Origin: BOG-1155 sp050012495
Lineage (GTDB): Bacteria; Desulfobacterota; Syntrophorhabdia; Syntrophorhabdales; WCHB1-27
Reading direction: 5' to 3'
Assembly (NCBI GenBank): GCA_050012495.1
Contig: JBEKHB010000003.1
Location: forward strand, 1 to 64,000
DNA: 64,000 nt
Made by a program: the position numbers and the translations under genes. The first letter of the stretch is position 1. Each line of letters starts with the position of its first letter. Below are positions 51,632-60,160 of the stretch, in pieces. Under the pieces are notes generated by a model that was given only the letters and a program-made list of their open reading frames with translations, searched no databases and was not told where the DNA came from.

Positions 51632-54178
51632 ATGGACCAACAAAGGAGAGCATATAATCCCGTCTACACCTTTTTCCCCATCGAGGTCGAGGGGTTCGAT
51701 TCCCTCGCCGAACTCGCCCTGAATATGCGCTGGTACTGGAACCATGCCGCCGACGAGCTATGGAGGCAGCTTGACCCTGTGCTTTGGGATTTCACCTATA
51801 ACCCCTGGGTCGTCCTGCAGACCATCTCGCGCGAGAGGCTGCGCCGCGTGCTCTCCGATGCCTCATTCCGGAACAGGGTGGATGAGCTTTTGCAGGCCGG
51901 GCGGCAGGAGGCGGAAGAACCGGCATGGTTTCAGCTCAAGTATCCAGAGGCCCCGCTTGCGTCCGTGGCACATTTCAGCATGGAGTTCATGCTGAGCGAA
52001 GCGCTTCCCATTTATTCGGGAGGGCTCGGCAACGTGGCGGGCGATCATCTCAAAACCGCCAGCGATCTCGGCGTGCCCGTCGTGGGGGTGGGGCTGCTCT
52101 ACCAGCAGGGGTATTTCCGCCAGGTGATCGACAGGGACGGGGCGCAGCAGGCACTTTTTCCCTACAACGACCCGGGGCAATTGCCGATCACGCCGCTGCG
52201 CGAGCCTGGCGGAGAATGGCTGCGGCTGGAGTTGATGCTGCCCGGCTACCCGCTCTGGCTGCGGGCGTGGCAGGTGCAGGTGGGTCGTCTGAAGCTCTAC
52301 CTGCTCGACAGCAATGACCTGGCGAATTTCCCGGCCCACAGGGGCATCACGAGCGAGCTCTACGGGGGTGGGCCGGAGCTGCGGCTCAAGCAGGAGTTGG
52401 TGCTCGGGCTCGGCGGATGGCGTCTGCTCGAACATGTGGGCATGAAACCGGAGGTCTGCCATCTCAACGAAGGGCACACGGCATTCGCCGTGCTGGAGCG
52501 TGCCCGGTCCTTTATGGAAGAGACAGGGCAGCCCTTCGAGGCAGCGCTGACCTGCACCCGGGCCGGCACCCTTTTTACTACCCATACGCCCGTAGACGCG
52601 GGCTTCGACCGGTTTTCTCCGGCCCTCATCGCGCAATATCTCGGCGGCTATGCCCGGGACAGGCTCCACATTTCCCTCAAGGACCTGCTCGCTCTCGGCC
52701 GTCGGAACCCGGACGACCCTGCCGAATACTTCAATACGGCGTATCTCGCCATGCGGGGGAGTGGGGCGGCCAATGGGGTAAGCAGACTTCACGGCACAGT
52801 GAGCCGCCGTCTCTTTCAGCCCCTCTTTCCGCTCTGGCCCGAGAACGAGGTGCCCATCGGCCATATCACGAACGGCGTCCATATGCCGAGCTGGGATTCG
52901 GCCGAATCCGACGCCCTCTGGACAGGGGCGTGCGGCAAGGAGCGCTGGATAGGGACTACCGAGAGCCTGGAGCAGCACATGCGCGCTATCCCCGACTCCC
53001 TTCTCTGGGAATACCGGACGGTCGCACGCCGGTCCCTCGTTGAATTCGTTCGGAAACGCTTATTGCTCGAGCAGGGCGCCATGGGTGAATCATTCACGGA
53101 CGTGGAAGATGCGGCGTACGTATTCGACGCCAATGCATTAACCCTGGGCTTCGCCCGCCGTTTTGCGACGTACAAGCGGCCGAACCTGCTGCTGCACGAC
53201 CCGGAACGGCTGCTGCGCCTGCTTACAAACCCTGAGCGTCCGGTACAGCTTATTGTTGCGGGCAAGGCCCATCCTGAGGATAAGCCGGGGCAGGCGATGA
53301 TTCAGCAGTGGACGCGCTTCATCCGTTTGCCCGAAGCCCGTAAGCGTGTGGCCTTTCTGAGCGATTACGACATGCTGCTGACTGCGCGTCTGGTGCAGGG
53401 GGTGGACGTCTGGATCAACACGCCGCGACGCCCCTGGGAAGCCTGCGGGACAAGCGGCATGAAGGTGCTCGTGAACGGGGGCATCAACCTGTCGGAGCTG
53501 GATGGCTGGTGGGCGGAAGCGTATAGGCCCGAGGTGGGATGGGCGTTGGGCGACGGCAAGGAGCACGGCGACGACCCCGCATGGGATGCCGCCGAGGCAG
53601 AGGCACTTTATACGCTCCTTGAAGACGAGGTGGTCCCAGAGTTTTATACGCGCGACAGCAACGGCATACCCGCCGCCTGGGTGGCGCGCATACGTGAGAG
53701 CATGGCATTGCTCACCCCGCATTTTTCCAGCAACCGCGCAGTCCGCGAGTACACCGAGCGTTACTATATCCCCCTGGCTGCCGCGTACGTGGAGCGTGCC
53801 GCCGATAAAGGCGCCGCCGCGGCCGAAATGGTCAATTGGCGACATGACATCGAACGGAAGTGGACCAATGTCCGCTTCGGCGAAGTGAAGGTGGAGGAAG
53901 GGGCGGAAGGCCATTTATTTGAGGTCCAGGTCTATCTCGATAGCATTGATCCGGACGCGGTCCACGTTGCGCTCTACGCCGACAAATCGGAGACCGGCGA
54001 CGCCATAAACCAGGAGATGACGCGGGGCCGGAAACTTGTCGGCGCGGAAAACGGCTATGTCTATTCGGCGCGGGTTTCCGGAACGCGACCGGCGTCCGAC
54101 TACACGGCGCGAGTGATACCGCACTGCGAGGGTGTGGCGGTCCCGATGGAGACCGCCCGGATCCTGTGGCAGCGATGA
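51632..54178 (+). CDS. glgP: Alpha-glucan (glycogen) phosphorylase
   Basis: The 848-residue GT35-family enzyme cleaves alpha-1,4-glucan to glucose-1-phosphate. It has the N-terminal DUF3417 region (LALNMRWYWNHAADELWRQL), then FSMEFMLSEALPIYSGGLG, the histidine segment HLNEGHTAF, HYTTHTPV-like TTHTPVDAGFDRF, and the pyridoxal-phosphate lysine in RRPWEACGTSGMKVLVNGG. GGAGAAACC precedes ATG 51632. It appears to be a single-gene unit; no other glycogen genes are nearby. Confidence 0.93.
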   Translation: MDQQRRAYNPVYTFFPIEVEGFDSLAELALNMRWYWNHAADELWRQLDPVLWDFTYNPWVVLQTISRERLRRVLSDASFRNRVDELLQAGRQEAEEPAWFQLKYPEAPLASVAHFSMEFMLSEALPIYSGGLGNVAGDHLKTASDLGVPVVGVGLLYQQGYFRQVIDRDGAQQALFPYNDPGQLPITPLREPGGEWLRLELMLPGYPLWLRAWQVQVGRLKLYLLDSNDLANFPAHRGITSELYGGGPELRLKQELVLGLGGWRLLEHVGMKPEVCHLNEGHTAFAVLERARSFMEETGQPFEAALTCTRAGTLFTTHTPVDAGFDRFSPALIAQYLGGYARDRLHISLKDLLALGRRNPDDPAEYFNTAYLAMRGSGAANGVSRLHGTVSRRLFQPLFPLWPENEVPIGHITNGVHMPSWDSAESDALWTGACGKERWIGTTESLEQHMRAIPDSLLWEYRTVARRSLVEFVRKRLLLEQGAMGESFTDVEDAAYVFDANALTLGFARRFATYKRPNLLLHDPERLLRLLTNPERPVQLIVAGKAHPEDKPGQAMIQQWTRFIRLPEARKRVAFLSDYDMLLTARLVQGVDVWINTPRRPWEACGTSGMKVLVNGGINLSELDGWWAEAYRPEVGWALGDGKEHGDDPAWDAAEAEALYTLLEDEVVPEFYTRDSNGIPAAWVARIRESMALLTPHFSSNRAVREYTERYYIPLAAAYVERAADKGAAAAEMVNWRHDIERKWTNVRFGEVKVEEGAEGHLFEVQVYLDSIDPDAVHVALYADKSETGDAINQEMTRGRKLVGAENGYVYSARVSGTRPASDYTARVIPHCEGVAVPMETARILWQR

Positions 54179-54343
54179 GGCGACGAAAGAGGACCATGAA
54201 CCCGGCACAGGCCCCGCCGCATCCGGCCCGAGCCTTCAGCTTCAGAGCGAGGCAAAGCGCCCGGACGAGGGCGGGTCGACGCCGGCGGCTGCGAGGGAAA
54301 AGCCCTCAGATGAATACGGAAATGTGACTGCGGTGGCGGATTA

Positions 54344-54655
54344 CTAATACGACCGGCCGCCTCTTCCGCCGCCTCTTCCGCCGCCTCCGCCGAAACCGCC
54401 CCGGCCTTTGTCAGCCCGGGCCCGGGCTTCGTTCACGGCAAGCGTGCGGCCATGCACTTCTTTCCCGTTAAGGCCGCTTATGGCGGCCTGGGCTGCAGCG
54501 GCGTCAGCCATTTCCACAAACCCGAATCCTTTCGACTGGTTGCTGTACTGATCCTTGATGATGTTCACCGATGTGACCTGCCCGTAGGCCTCAAAAGCCT
54601 CCTTCAGTTCCTCCTCGGTGGTGCTGTACGCCAGGTTGCCGACGTAAATGTTCAC
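54344..54655 (-). CDS. RNA-binding protein with one RRM domain and Gly-rich tail
   Basis: The 103-residue protein has RNP2 (IYVGNLAY) and RNP1 (KGFGFVEM) motifs in a single RRM (1-80) and a C-terminal Gly/Arg tail. It resembles the cold-inducible RNA-binding proteins widespread in cyanobacteria and Desulfobacterota. GGAGGGTCACAGTGAAC precedes the ATG. It could act as an RNA chaperone. A cold-shock gene lies 2.3 kb away, but they are not linked in an operon. Confidence 0.92.
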   Translation of the reverse strand: MNIYVGNLAYSTTEEELKEAFEAYGQVTSVNIIKDQYSNQSKGFGFVEMADAAAAQAAISGLNGKEVHGRTLAVNEARARADKGRGGFGGGGGRGGGRGGRSY

Positions 54656-54735
54656 TGTGACCCTCCTCGGTCGTAAAAGTCGTCGAAGATCAAAGATCTC
54701 CCCATCTCAACTATTATTTTGTTATTATGGACGCT

Positions 54736-54918
54736 TCAAGAGCCGGCTTCCTTGTCGTCTGGTTCATCTGTAACGTCGGGCGCCTGCTGCTCATTGTCTC
54801 CCGCATCTTTTACGGGGCTGCCTTTGCCGTGTCTCCGTGCCATCTTCTCCATAGCTTCGTCTTTACGTTTCATTTCTTTCTGGCGTTTCAAGAAGCTGTG
54901 CTGACTTCGCCTTGCCAT
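54736..54918 (-). CDS. Small basic conserved protein
   Basis: AGGAG lies before ATG 54918. The 60-residue product begins MARRSQHSFLKRQKEMKRKD, rich in Lys/Arg and helical, followed by an acidic, Ser/Asp-rich end. Short proteins with this N-terminal pattern occur in Desulfobacterota, but their function is unknown. The upstream frame to 55005 is not supported by a ribosome site. Confidence 0.6.
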   Translation of the reverse strand: MARRSQHSFLKRQKEMKRKDEAMEKMARRHGKGSPVKDAGDNEQQAPDVTDEPDDKEAGS

Positions 54919-55131
54919 CCCTTCTCCTTGCCTGATAGGGGGTTGCCTCATCGGCCGAAGAACCGATCCGCTGGACAAAAAACGCATTCCGGATGCTTTC
55001 CTCAACCCTGGGAACGGCGTCCGGAAGAACCGTGAAACCCTCGCAGCATGATGTTATTTTGATTATGGACCTTAAGCGGCTTTTTGTCAAGAAAGATCAG
55101 GAATCGTGTCGGTAGTCTCCCGTCTCCCGCG

Positions 55132-55350
55132 TCACGGAAGCTCGGCAATCCGCCTTCTCGCCTCCTTCAGCAGCTTGATAGCCTGCTCCGCTTGGTCAGC
55201 GGTAATGGAAACCCCGGCGGGGGTTGCGATTAGCTCGCCGTCCTGACCGGTCTGGTGCACCCTGAAATCTATCATTTTCGTACCTTTAACGTCGCGGAGC
55301 GTGACCAGCAATTTCTGTTTGTGTCTGTCGTTGATTTTTCCTATAAGCAC
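55132..55350 (-). CDS. PC4/p15-like single-stranded DNA-binding protein
   Basis: The 72-residue protein starts at GTG 55350, six bases after AAGGAGG. The pattern (LLVTLRDVKGTKMIDFRVHQ, GELIATPAGVSITADQAEQA, IKLLKEARRRI) matches bacterial PC4-like proteins: four strands and a C-terminal helix that form a DNA-binding dimer. It probably binds single-stranded DNA in transcription or recombination. Confidence 0.72.
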   Translation of the reverse strand: MLIGKINDRHKQKLLVTLRDVKGTKMIDFRVHQTGQDGELIATPAGVSITADQAEQAIKLLKEARRRIAELP

Positions 55351-55547
55351 AGAACCTCCTTTTCAGTACGGTGCACGACCCTTATCCTCCCATGGACGGC
55401 GTGTGGGCTTTCAGGTTGACCGCTGTCCGCCGGCCCCCTGGTGCTTCGCGCCTCGTCGCTGCTTCAAGGGGAACCACGTAGTTTTTCCCCCCGCCCTTAA
55501 GAGGCCGTTTTCGGTGCGGGCGGGAATGAGGGAAGGGAAGGGCGTCG

Positions 55548-56654
55548 TTACGGGTGAGCACTGGATCCGGTAAGCTCGTTCATGAGGTCTTTGACCGTAA
55601 GCGTCCTGTCCACACGATAACCGTTCGTCCCGACCGTATACAGAGGCTCTTCGGACTCCATGTTGTAACCCGCCGAGCTCAAAAGGCCGTTGCAGATGCA
55701 AAAGTAGTCCCGGCTCGATGACGTGGCGCGACAGAGGTAAGAGCCGCTCTTGTCCTTAAGCTGGACGTATCCCTTGTCGCATCGCGGTTTCCTGAGACCC
55801 TGCTGCGCGGAAAGAAACATGGGCGCTTTCCGTAGTATCCGGAAAGGCAGCCCGCAAGGCGAGCCTGGTTTCCGGGAAACGATTATGTCTTCCTTGCTCG
55901 CATCCAGAACAGCCTGTTTGTACCGCATCGATGCACTGCTTTCTTCCGTTACCAAAAAGCGGGTCCCCATCTGCACGCCGTCAGCCCCGAGATGCAAAAA
56001 GCTCAGGATGTCCTCGCGCGTGAAAATACCGCCGGCGACGATCACAGGGAAATTTCCATATTTCGCCGCGGTCTCCTTGACGGGAGGCAGGAGATTTTCG
56101 AGTTTGTTCTCTTCCAGGGATATTTCCTCGAATTTGAACCCAAGATGACCGCCTGCAAGAGGGCCCTCCAGTACGGCCGCATCAGGTCTGTAGCCGTGCC
56201 TTTCCCATTTTCTGCAAATAAGCTCCAGCGCCCTCGCAGAAGAGACAATGGGAACAAGGGCGGTGGCTCCCGGATCCTTGATAGTGGGAAGGGCCAGGGG
56301 AAGACCTCCGCCGGAGATAATTACATCAACCCCCGCATCGATAGCGGCCCTGACCGAATCTTCGTAATGTCTGGCAATGGCCACCATGATGTTGATGCCG
56401 ACGACCCCACCCTTATCTTTGGCGATCGACAGCTCTTCGCGTACTGCCTGGTACGTGGTAAGCTCTTTTTGAAGTCTTCTGGACGTTAACAAGTCCAGAC
56501 ATGCGCTCGACACGATACCGAGTCCTCCCTCGACGGCAACCGCCGAAGCAAGCGGAGAAAGAGACACCCCGATGCCCATTCCCCCCTGGACGATCGGCAC
56601 GGGTATATGTTTCCCCTTTATGGTTAAGGGCGGCAAAACTTGTTTGTACGGCAT
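55548..56654 (-). CDS. Nitronate monooxygenase/FabK-family flavoprotein
   Basis: The 368-residue FMN TIM-barrel protein has the motifs PIVQGGMGIGVSLSPLASAV, GINIMVA, VIISGGGLPLALP, GPLAGGHLGF, VIVAGGIFTREDI and GADGVQMGTRFLVTEES. The catalytic-His segment is GGHLG. The C-terminal 90 residues carry several cysteines (PRCDKGY, YLCRA, YFCICNG), an extension beyond the usual family. It may be a nitronate monooxygenase or another 2-nitropropane-dioxygenase-like enzyme. It appears monocistronic. Confidence 0.87.
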   Translation of the reverse strand: MPYKQVLPPLTIKGKHIPVPIVQGGMGIGVSLSPLASAVAVEGGLGIVSSACLDLLTSRRLQKELTTYQAVREELSIAKDKGGVVGINIMVAIARHYEDSVRAAIDAGVDVIISGGGLPLALPTIKDPGATALVPIVSSARALELICRKWERHGYRPDAAVLEGPLAGGHLGFKFEEISLEENKLENLLPPVKETAAKYGNFPVIVAGGIFTREDILSFLHLGADGVQMGTRFLVTEESSASMRYKQAVLDASKEDIIVSRKPGSPCGLPFRILRKAPMFLSAQQGLRKPRCDKGYVQLKDKSGSYLCRATSSSRDYFCICNGLLSSAGYNMESEEPLYTVGTNGYRVDRTLTVKDLMNELTGSSAHP

Positions 56655-56812
56655 TCACGGCTCCTGCGGTGACCATATTTGCGTGAAGAAGGAAATCCGG
56701 GATAATCAAAGGAGTTCCATCGAACGCACATAGCTTAGTCATCTAAGAGAGACAATAGCAACAAAAAAGTCTCATTCCGCTGCAATGAAGGCATTTATTT
56801 CTGAAATTTGGC

Positions 56813-56841
56813 TTGACTTCGACATAAGTGTGTGGTATTGT
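56813..56841 (+). promoter_or_regulatory. Promoter of cspA
   Basis: TTGACT (56813-56818) and TATTGT (56836-56841) are separated by exactly 17 bases. The implied transcript has a 5' leader of about 110 bases. Confidence 0.65.
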
Positions 56842-56877
56842 CTGCCCTAAGAAGTTTACGTTTTTGCCGTATTGAGA

Positions 56878-56905
56878 GCCGCAAAGACCTGTTAAGCTTT
56901 GCGGC
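56878..56905 (+). terminator. Terminator-like hairpin in the cspA leader
   Basis: GCCGCAAAG and CTTTGCGGC form a perfect 9-bp stem with a 10-base loop, followed by GTTTCTTATT. Within a cold-shock gene leader it could act as an attenuator or temperature-sensitive element. Confidence 0.55.
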
Positions 56906-56958
56906 GTTTCTTATTGCGTTTTCGTAACCTTTCAACGCTACGAAAGGAGGTGTGTGCT

Positions 56959-57159
56959 ATGACGAAAGGAACCGTTAAGTGGTTTAATGAGTCGAAGGGT
57001 TTTGGATTCATCACCAAAGAAGATGGTGAAGATATCTTTGTCCACCATACGTCTATTGCCGGCAACGGGTTTAAATCTTTGTCGGAAGGTCAGGCGGTCA
57101 GCTTCGACGTCGAGAAGACGCCGAAAGGCCTTCGGGCGACGAACGTCGTGAAACTCTAA
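56959..57159 (+). CDS. cspA: Cold-shock protein (CspA family)
   Basis: The 66-residue OB-fold protein has MTKGTVKWFNESKGFGFITK (RNP1-like KGFGFI) and DIFVHHTSI (RNP2-like), typical of CspA. AAAGGAGG precedes ATG 56959. It binds single-stranded RNA and DNA. The long leader with hairpin and the terminator after the gene indicate a single-gene unit. Confidence 0.95.
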   Translation: MTKGTVKWFNESKGFGFITKEDGEDIFVHHTSIAGNGFKSLSEGQAVSFDVEKTPKGLRATNVVKL

Positions 57160-57173
57160 GGCTACTACAGGAG

Positions 57174-57201
57174 GGGCCGTCTTTGGGCGGCCCTTGTTTT
57201 T
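57174..57201 (+). terminator. Terminator after cspA
   Basis: GGGCCGTC and GGCGGCCC pair around a TTTG loop and are followed by TTGTTTTT. Confidence 0.75.
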
Positions 57202-57437
57202 GCCGGGCGGTCGGGTGAATTTCGCGCCTTGCCACCCGCGCCATCGCCGAGGAGCGCGGGTACCCTGCCTATGTATCTCGGCGCCTTGCATCAAAATTCC
57301 CTCCGACCGGAAGAGCTTGTCGGCAGATGTTCCGTCCTGTTTCCCCCCCCGCACCTTCCCACTTTCCGCGCAAAAAAATAGGCAGAGTTTGCAAATGCTC
57401 GGCCTGACCGCCTCGAGTCACTGACAGATTAATTTTT

Positions 57438-58463
57438 GTGATGATAGTAATAAGGATGCCGGCGAGACCGGTTTATCAAGCACATACAAGGTGGGTGGGT
57501 GGTACGGATATGGTGTGGAGGAAAGGTCGTGTGCCCCGGTTGATCAGTCGGGTGAGGGCCGAGGCCGTCGACGTACTCCAGGTGAACGTCGGGTACCGGT
57601 GTAATCTGGAATGCAGGCACTGCCATGTGAATGCAGGTCCCCAAAGGCGAGAAGCGATGCCGGCAGAAGTGATGGAGCAGTGCGTCAAGGTCTTCAGCGC
57701 CCATTCCATCGATACCCTCGATATTACGGGCGGGAGCCCCGAGCTGCACCCGCGTCTCCGGTGGTTGCTTGACCGATGCGCCCCTTTGGGGCGTCGCCTT
57801 GTAGTGAGGACTAACGGGGTGATCCTTCTGGAAAAAGGGTATGAAACGTTTATCGATCTCTATGCCCGGAATCACGTGGCGGTTGTGCTCTCTCTCCCAC
57901 ATATGGAGCCCGGGGTCACCGAGCGGCAGAGAGGCCAGGGGGTATTTCCTCGACTGATCGAGATCCTGCGCAGGCTCAACGACCGCGGGTATGGACAAGG
58001 GGACAGCGGCCTCATCCTGAACCTCGTTCACAATCCCGGCGGGGCCTACCTGCCTGCCTCCCAAGCCGGCTTGGAGGCGCATTACAGGCGGACCCTTCAG
58101 GAAAGGCACGGCATACGTTTTGACCGTCTCTTTTGCATCACGAATATGCCGGTCGGCCGGTATCTGGAATACTTGCGAAGGACGGACAATTACGAGGAAT
58201 ATATGAGGGGGCTCGTCAGGACGTTCAATCCGGCGACGCTCGGGGGCGTGATATGCAAACGCATGCTCTCCGTGGGCTGGGACGGAAGCTTGTACGACTG
58301 CGATTTTAACCAGATGCTCGGTCTGCGCACGGACCATGACGCGCCCGGGCACATTTCAGCCTTTGACTTCGAGAACCTGGCCGGCCGCCGGATCGTCACG
58401 GGCGACCATTGCTACCGCTGTACCGGAGGCGCGGGAAGTTCCTGCCGGGGCGAAGTGGCGTAG
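57438..58463 (+). CDS. arsS: ArsS-like radical SAM protein
   Basis: The 341-residue protein has the radical-SAM motif CNLECRHCHV (C-x3-C-x2-C, about 57-64), DITGGSPELHP, VVRTNGVIL and a C-terminal Cys-rich segment (CKRMLSVGWDGSLYDCDFNQ, CYRCTGGAGSSCRGE). This matches ArsS (arsenosugar biosynthesis radical SAM) proteins and their DUF3641 C-terminus. No arsM is adjacent. In anaerobes related proteins may modify other substrates. The start is not sure; in-frame ATGs at 57441 and 57510 are alternatives. Confidence 0.85.
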   Translation: MMIVIRMPARPVYQAHTRWVGGTDMVWRKGRVPRLISRVRAEAVDVLQVNVGYRCNLECRHCHVNAGPQRREAMPAEVMEQCVKVFSAHSIDTLDITGGSPELHPRLRWLLDRCAPLGRRLVVRTNGVILLEKGYETFIDLYARNHVAVVLSLPHMEPGVTERQRGQGVFPRLIEILRRLNDRGYGQGDSGLILNLVHNPGGAYLPASQAGLEAHYRRTLQERHGIRFDRLFCITNMPVGRYLEYLRRTDNYEEYMRGLVRTFNPATLGGVICKRMLSVGWDGSLYDCDFNQMLGLRTDHDAPGHISAFDFENLAGRRIVTGDHCYRCTGGAGSSCRGEVA

Positions 58464-58609
58464 GACAGGCCTGAGCCCTCCGGCTTCGTATGATGTTCTT
58501 TCGACGGATCTTCTGTCTTCACGCACGGCCATAGGGGGTAACCACGATCGGTAGGGATTTGCCGGGAAAAAGGCAGATCACCGGGAATTACCGGTGGCGC
58601 ATGGTTCTT

Positions 58610-58638
58610 TTGAAGTCCTGGTTGATCTATGCTAAAGT
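58610..58638 (+). promoter_or_regulatory. Possible promoter for the PAS kinase/regulator pair
   Basis: TTGAAG (58610-58615) and TAAAGT (58633-58638) are 17 bases apart. If used, the kinase must start at GTG 58662, because the ATG at 58629 would overlap the -10 box. Confidence 0.45.
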
Positions 58639-58661
58639 GTTCTCGGCGGAAGGGGCGCTAC

Positions 58662-60155
58662 GTGACATTGCACTTGGTAGAAAATCCCACTATCTTGCGA
58701 GCCATGCTCGATGCGCTTCCTCATGAGCTGTATGTGCTCAATGAGCATCTCGAAATCGAGTGGGTCAACGAAAGGGCCCTGGAACGCTATGGCACGAGGA
58801 GTGTCTTCAAAAGGCGCAAGGCCCGTTGCTACAGAGAGATCCTTGACAGGCGAGAGCGATGTGACGATTGCCCCGTGGTCAAAAGCTTCGAATCGGGAAA
58901 AATTGAGATCGCAGAAATAAAGAGCTCGACAGGAGATGAGCACCGTCATTTTCTCGCTACCGCAGTGCCTCTCGGTCGGCACCGTGCCGACGACACGCAT
59001 CTGGTGATTGAAATGGTGCAGGATATCACCGCATCGAAGCAGGTTGAGGAGCAGCTGCGCCGGATCAGCGAGTTGAACTCAGCGATCATAGAGAACGCGC
59101 CTGTAGCCATTTTCACCATCGACAGGAACGGCATGTTTCTCAGCGTGAATCCTGCGCTTGGAACGCTTTCCGGCTTGGGCGCCCAGGCCTCGGAAAAGCT
59201 ACTCGGTTTCAATTGGCTGCGGAATCGCTATACGATCAGTTGCGGCCTCGCGGATTATATAAAGAAAGGATTGAACGGAGAGGCTTTTGCGCTGTGGGAT
59301 TTTCCTTTCGCTAATTATCGCGGTGAGAGCCAGTATATGCATTTCAGGGGGGTGCCGTTAAGAACAAAGGACGGAAGGGTAGAAGGACTTCTCTGCATTA
59401 TTGAGGAAACGACCGAGAGGGTGCGGATAAGTGCCCAGTTGATGCAGGAAGGGAAGATGTCGGCCATCGGAAGACTCGCAACGGCTATCGCTCATGAGCT
59501 CAACAACCCCCTTGCCACGTTAGTGGCGCATGCCGAGCTTGCCTGCGATCTGATCCCCCCTTCAGGCCGTCTTGGTGTCACGGCGGCTGAATTTGAAGAG
59601 CTGCGGGGATATCTGGAAGTCGTTCAAAAGCAGGCCTTTCAGTGCAAGGAGATTATCAAGAATCTATTCGACCTTTTGTGGAGAGAAGGGATCGAAGAGG
59701 GCAGCATCGACGTCAATTATCTGTTGGACGATATAGTCGGAGCAAAGGACTTTTCGGAGCGGGGGGTAAGGGTTACAAGAGCCTTTCGTACCGATCTGCC
59801 GTTGATAAAAGGGGACTCCAGGGCCTTGAGACAAGTATTCATGAATATCACCCAAAACGCCCTTGACGCCATGGAAGCGAGAACGGAGGCAGAAATCAGG
59901 ATAAAGACGGAGATTGACGAGGAATGCGTAAGGGTCGAGTTCGAGGACAACGGACCCGGTATTCCGGAAAGTATCGCCGACCATATTTTTGAGCCCTTCT
60001 TTACCACAAAGAAATCGAGCAAGGGTATGGGGCTTGGTTTGACAATCTGCCACGATCTCATGAAAAAGATGGGGGGCGGTATTGAGATGCGGCAGCGACA
60101 GGGAGGCGGAAGCATCTTCAGGATAAGTCTCCCGGTTGCCGCGAGCAAGGGGTGA
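58662..60155 (+). CDS. PAS-domain sensor histidine kinase
   Basis: The protein of about 497 residues has two PAS domains (about 10-130, with CYREILDRRERCDDCPVVKS, and 140-260), a phosphoacceptor helix (SAIGRLATAIAHELNNPLAT) and an ATPase domain (NITQNALDAMEA, DNGPGIPE, GMGLGLTICHDLMKKMGG). No membrane segment is visible, so it is a cytoplasmic sensor; the Cys-rich part of PAS1 may sense redox. GTG 58662 follows AAGGGG by six bases; ATG 58629 is in frame but lacks a ribosome site. The stop overlaps the start region of the response regulator. Confidence 0.88.
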   Translation: MTLHLVENPTILRAMLDALPHELYVLNEHLEIEWVNERALERYGTRSVFKRRKARCYREILDRRERCDDCPVVKSFESGKIEIAEIKSSTGDEHRHFLATAVPLGRHRADDTHLVIEMVQDITASKQVEEQLRRISELNSAIIENAPVAIFTIDRNGMFLSVNPALGTLSGLGAQASEKLLGFNWLRNRYTISCGLADYIKKGLNGEAFALWDFPFANYRGESQYMHFRGVPLRTKDGRVEGLLCIIEETTERVRISAQLMQEGKMSAIGRLATAIAHELNNPLATLVAHAELACDLIPPSGRLGVTAAEFEELRGYLEVVQKQAFQCKEIIKNLFDLLWREGIEEGSIDVNYLLDDIVGAKDFSERGVRVTRAFRTDLPLIKGDSRALRQVFMNITQNALDAMEARTEAEIRIKTEIDEECVRVEFEDNGPGIPESIADHIFEPFFTTKKSSKGMGLGLTICHDLMKKMGGGIEMRQRQGGGSIFRISLPVAASKG

Positions 60156-60160
60156 GGACC

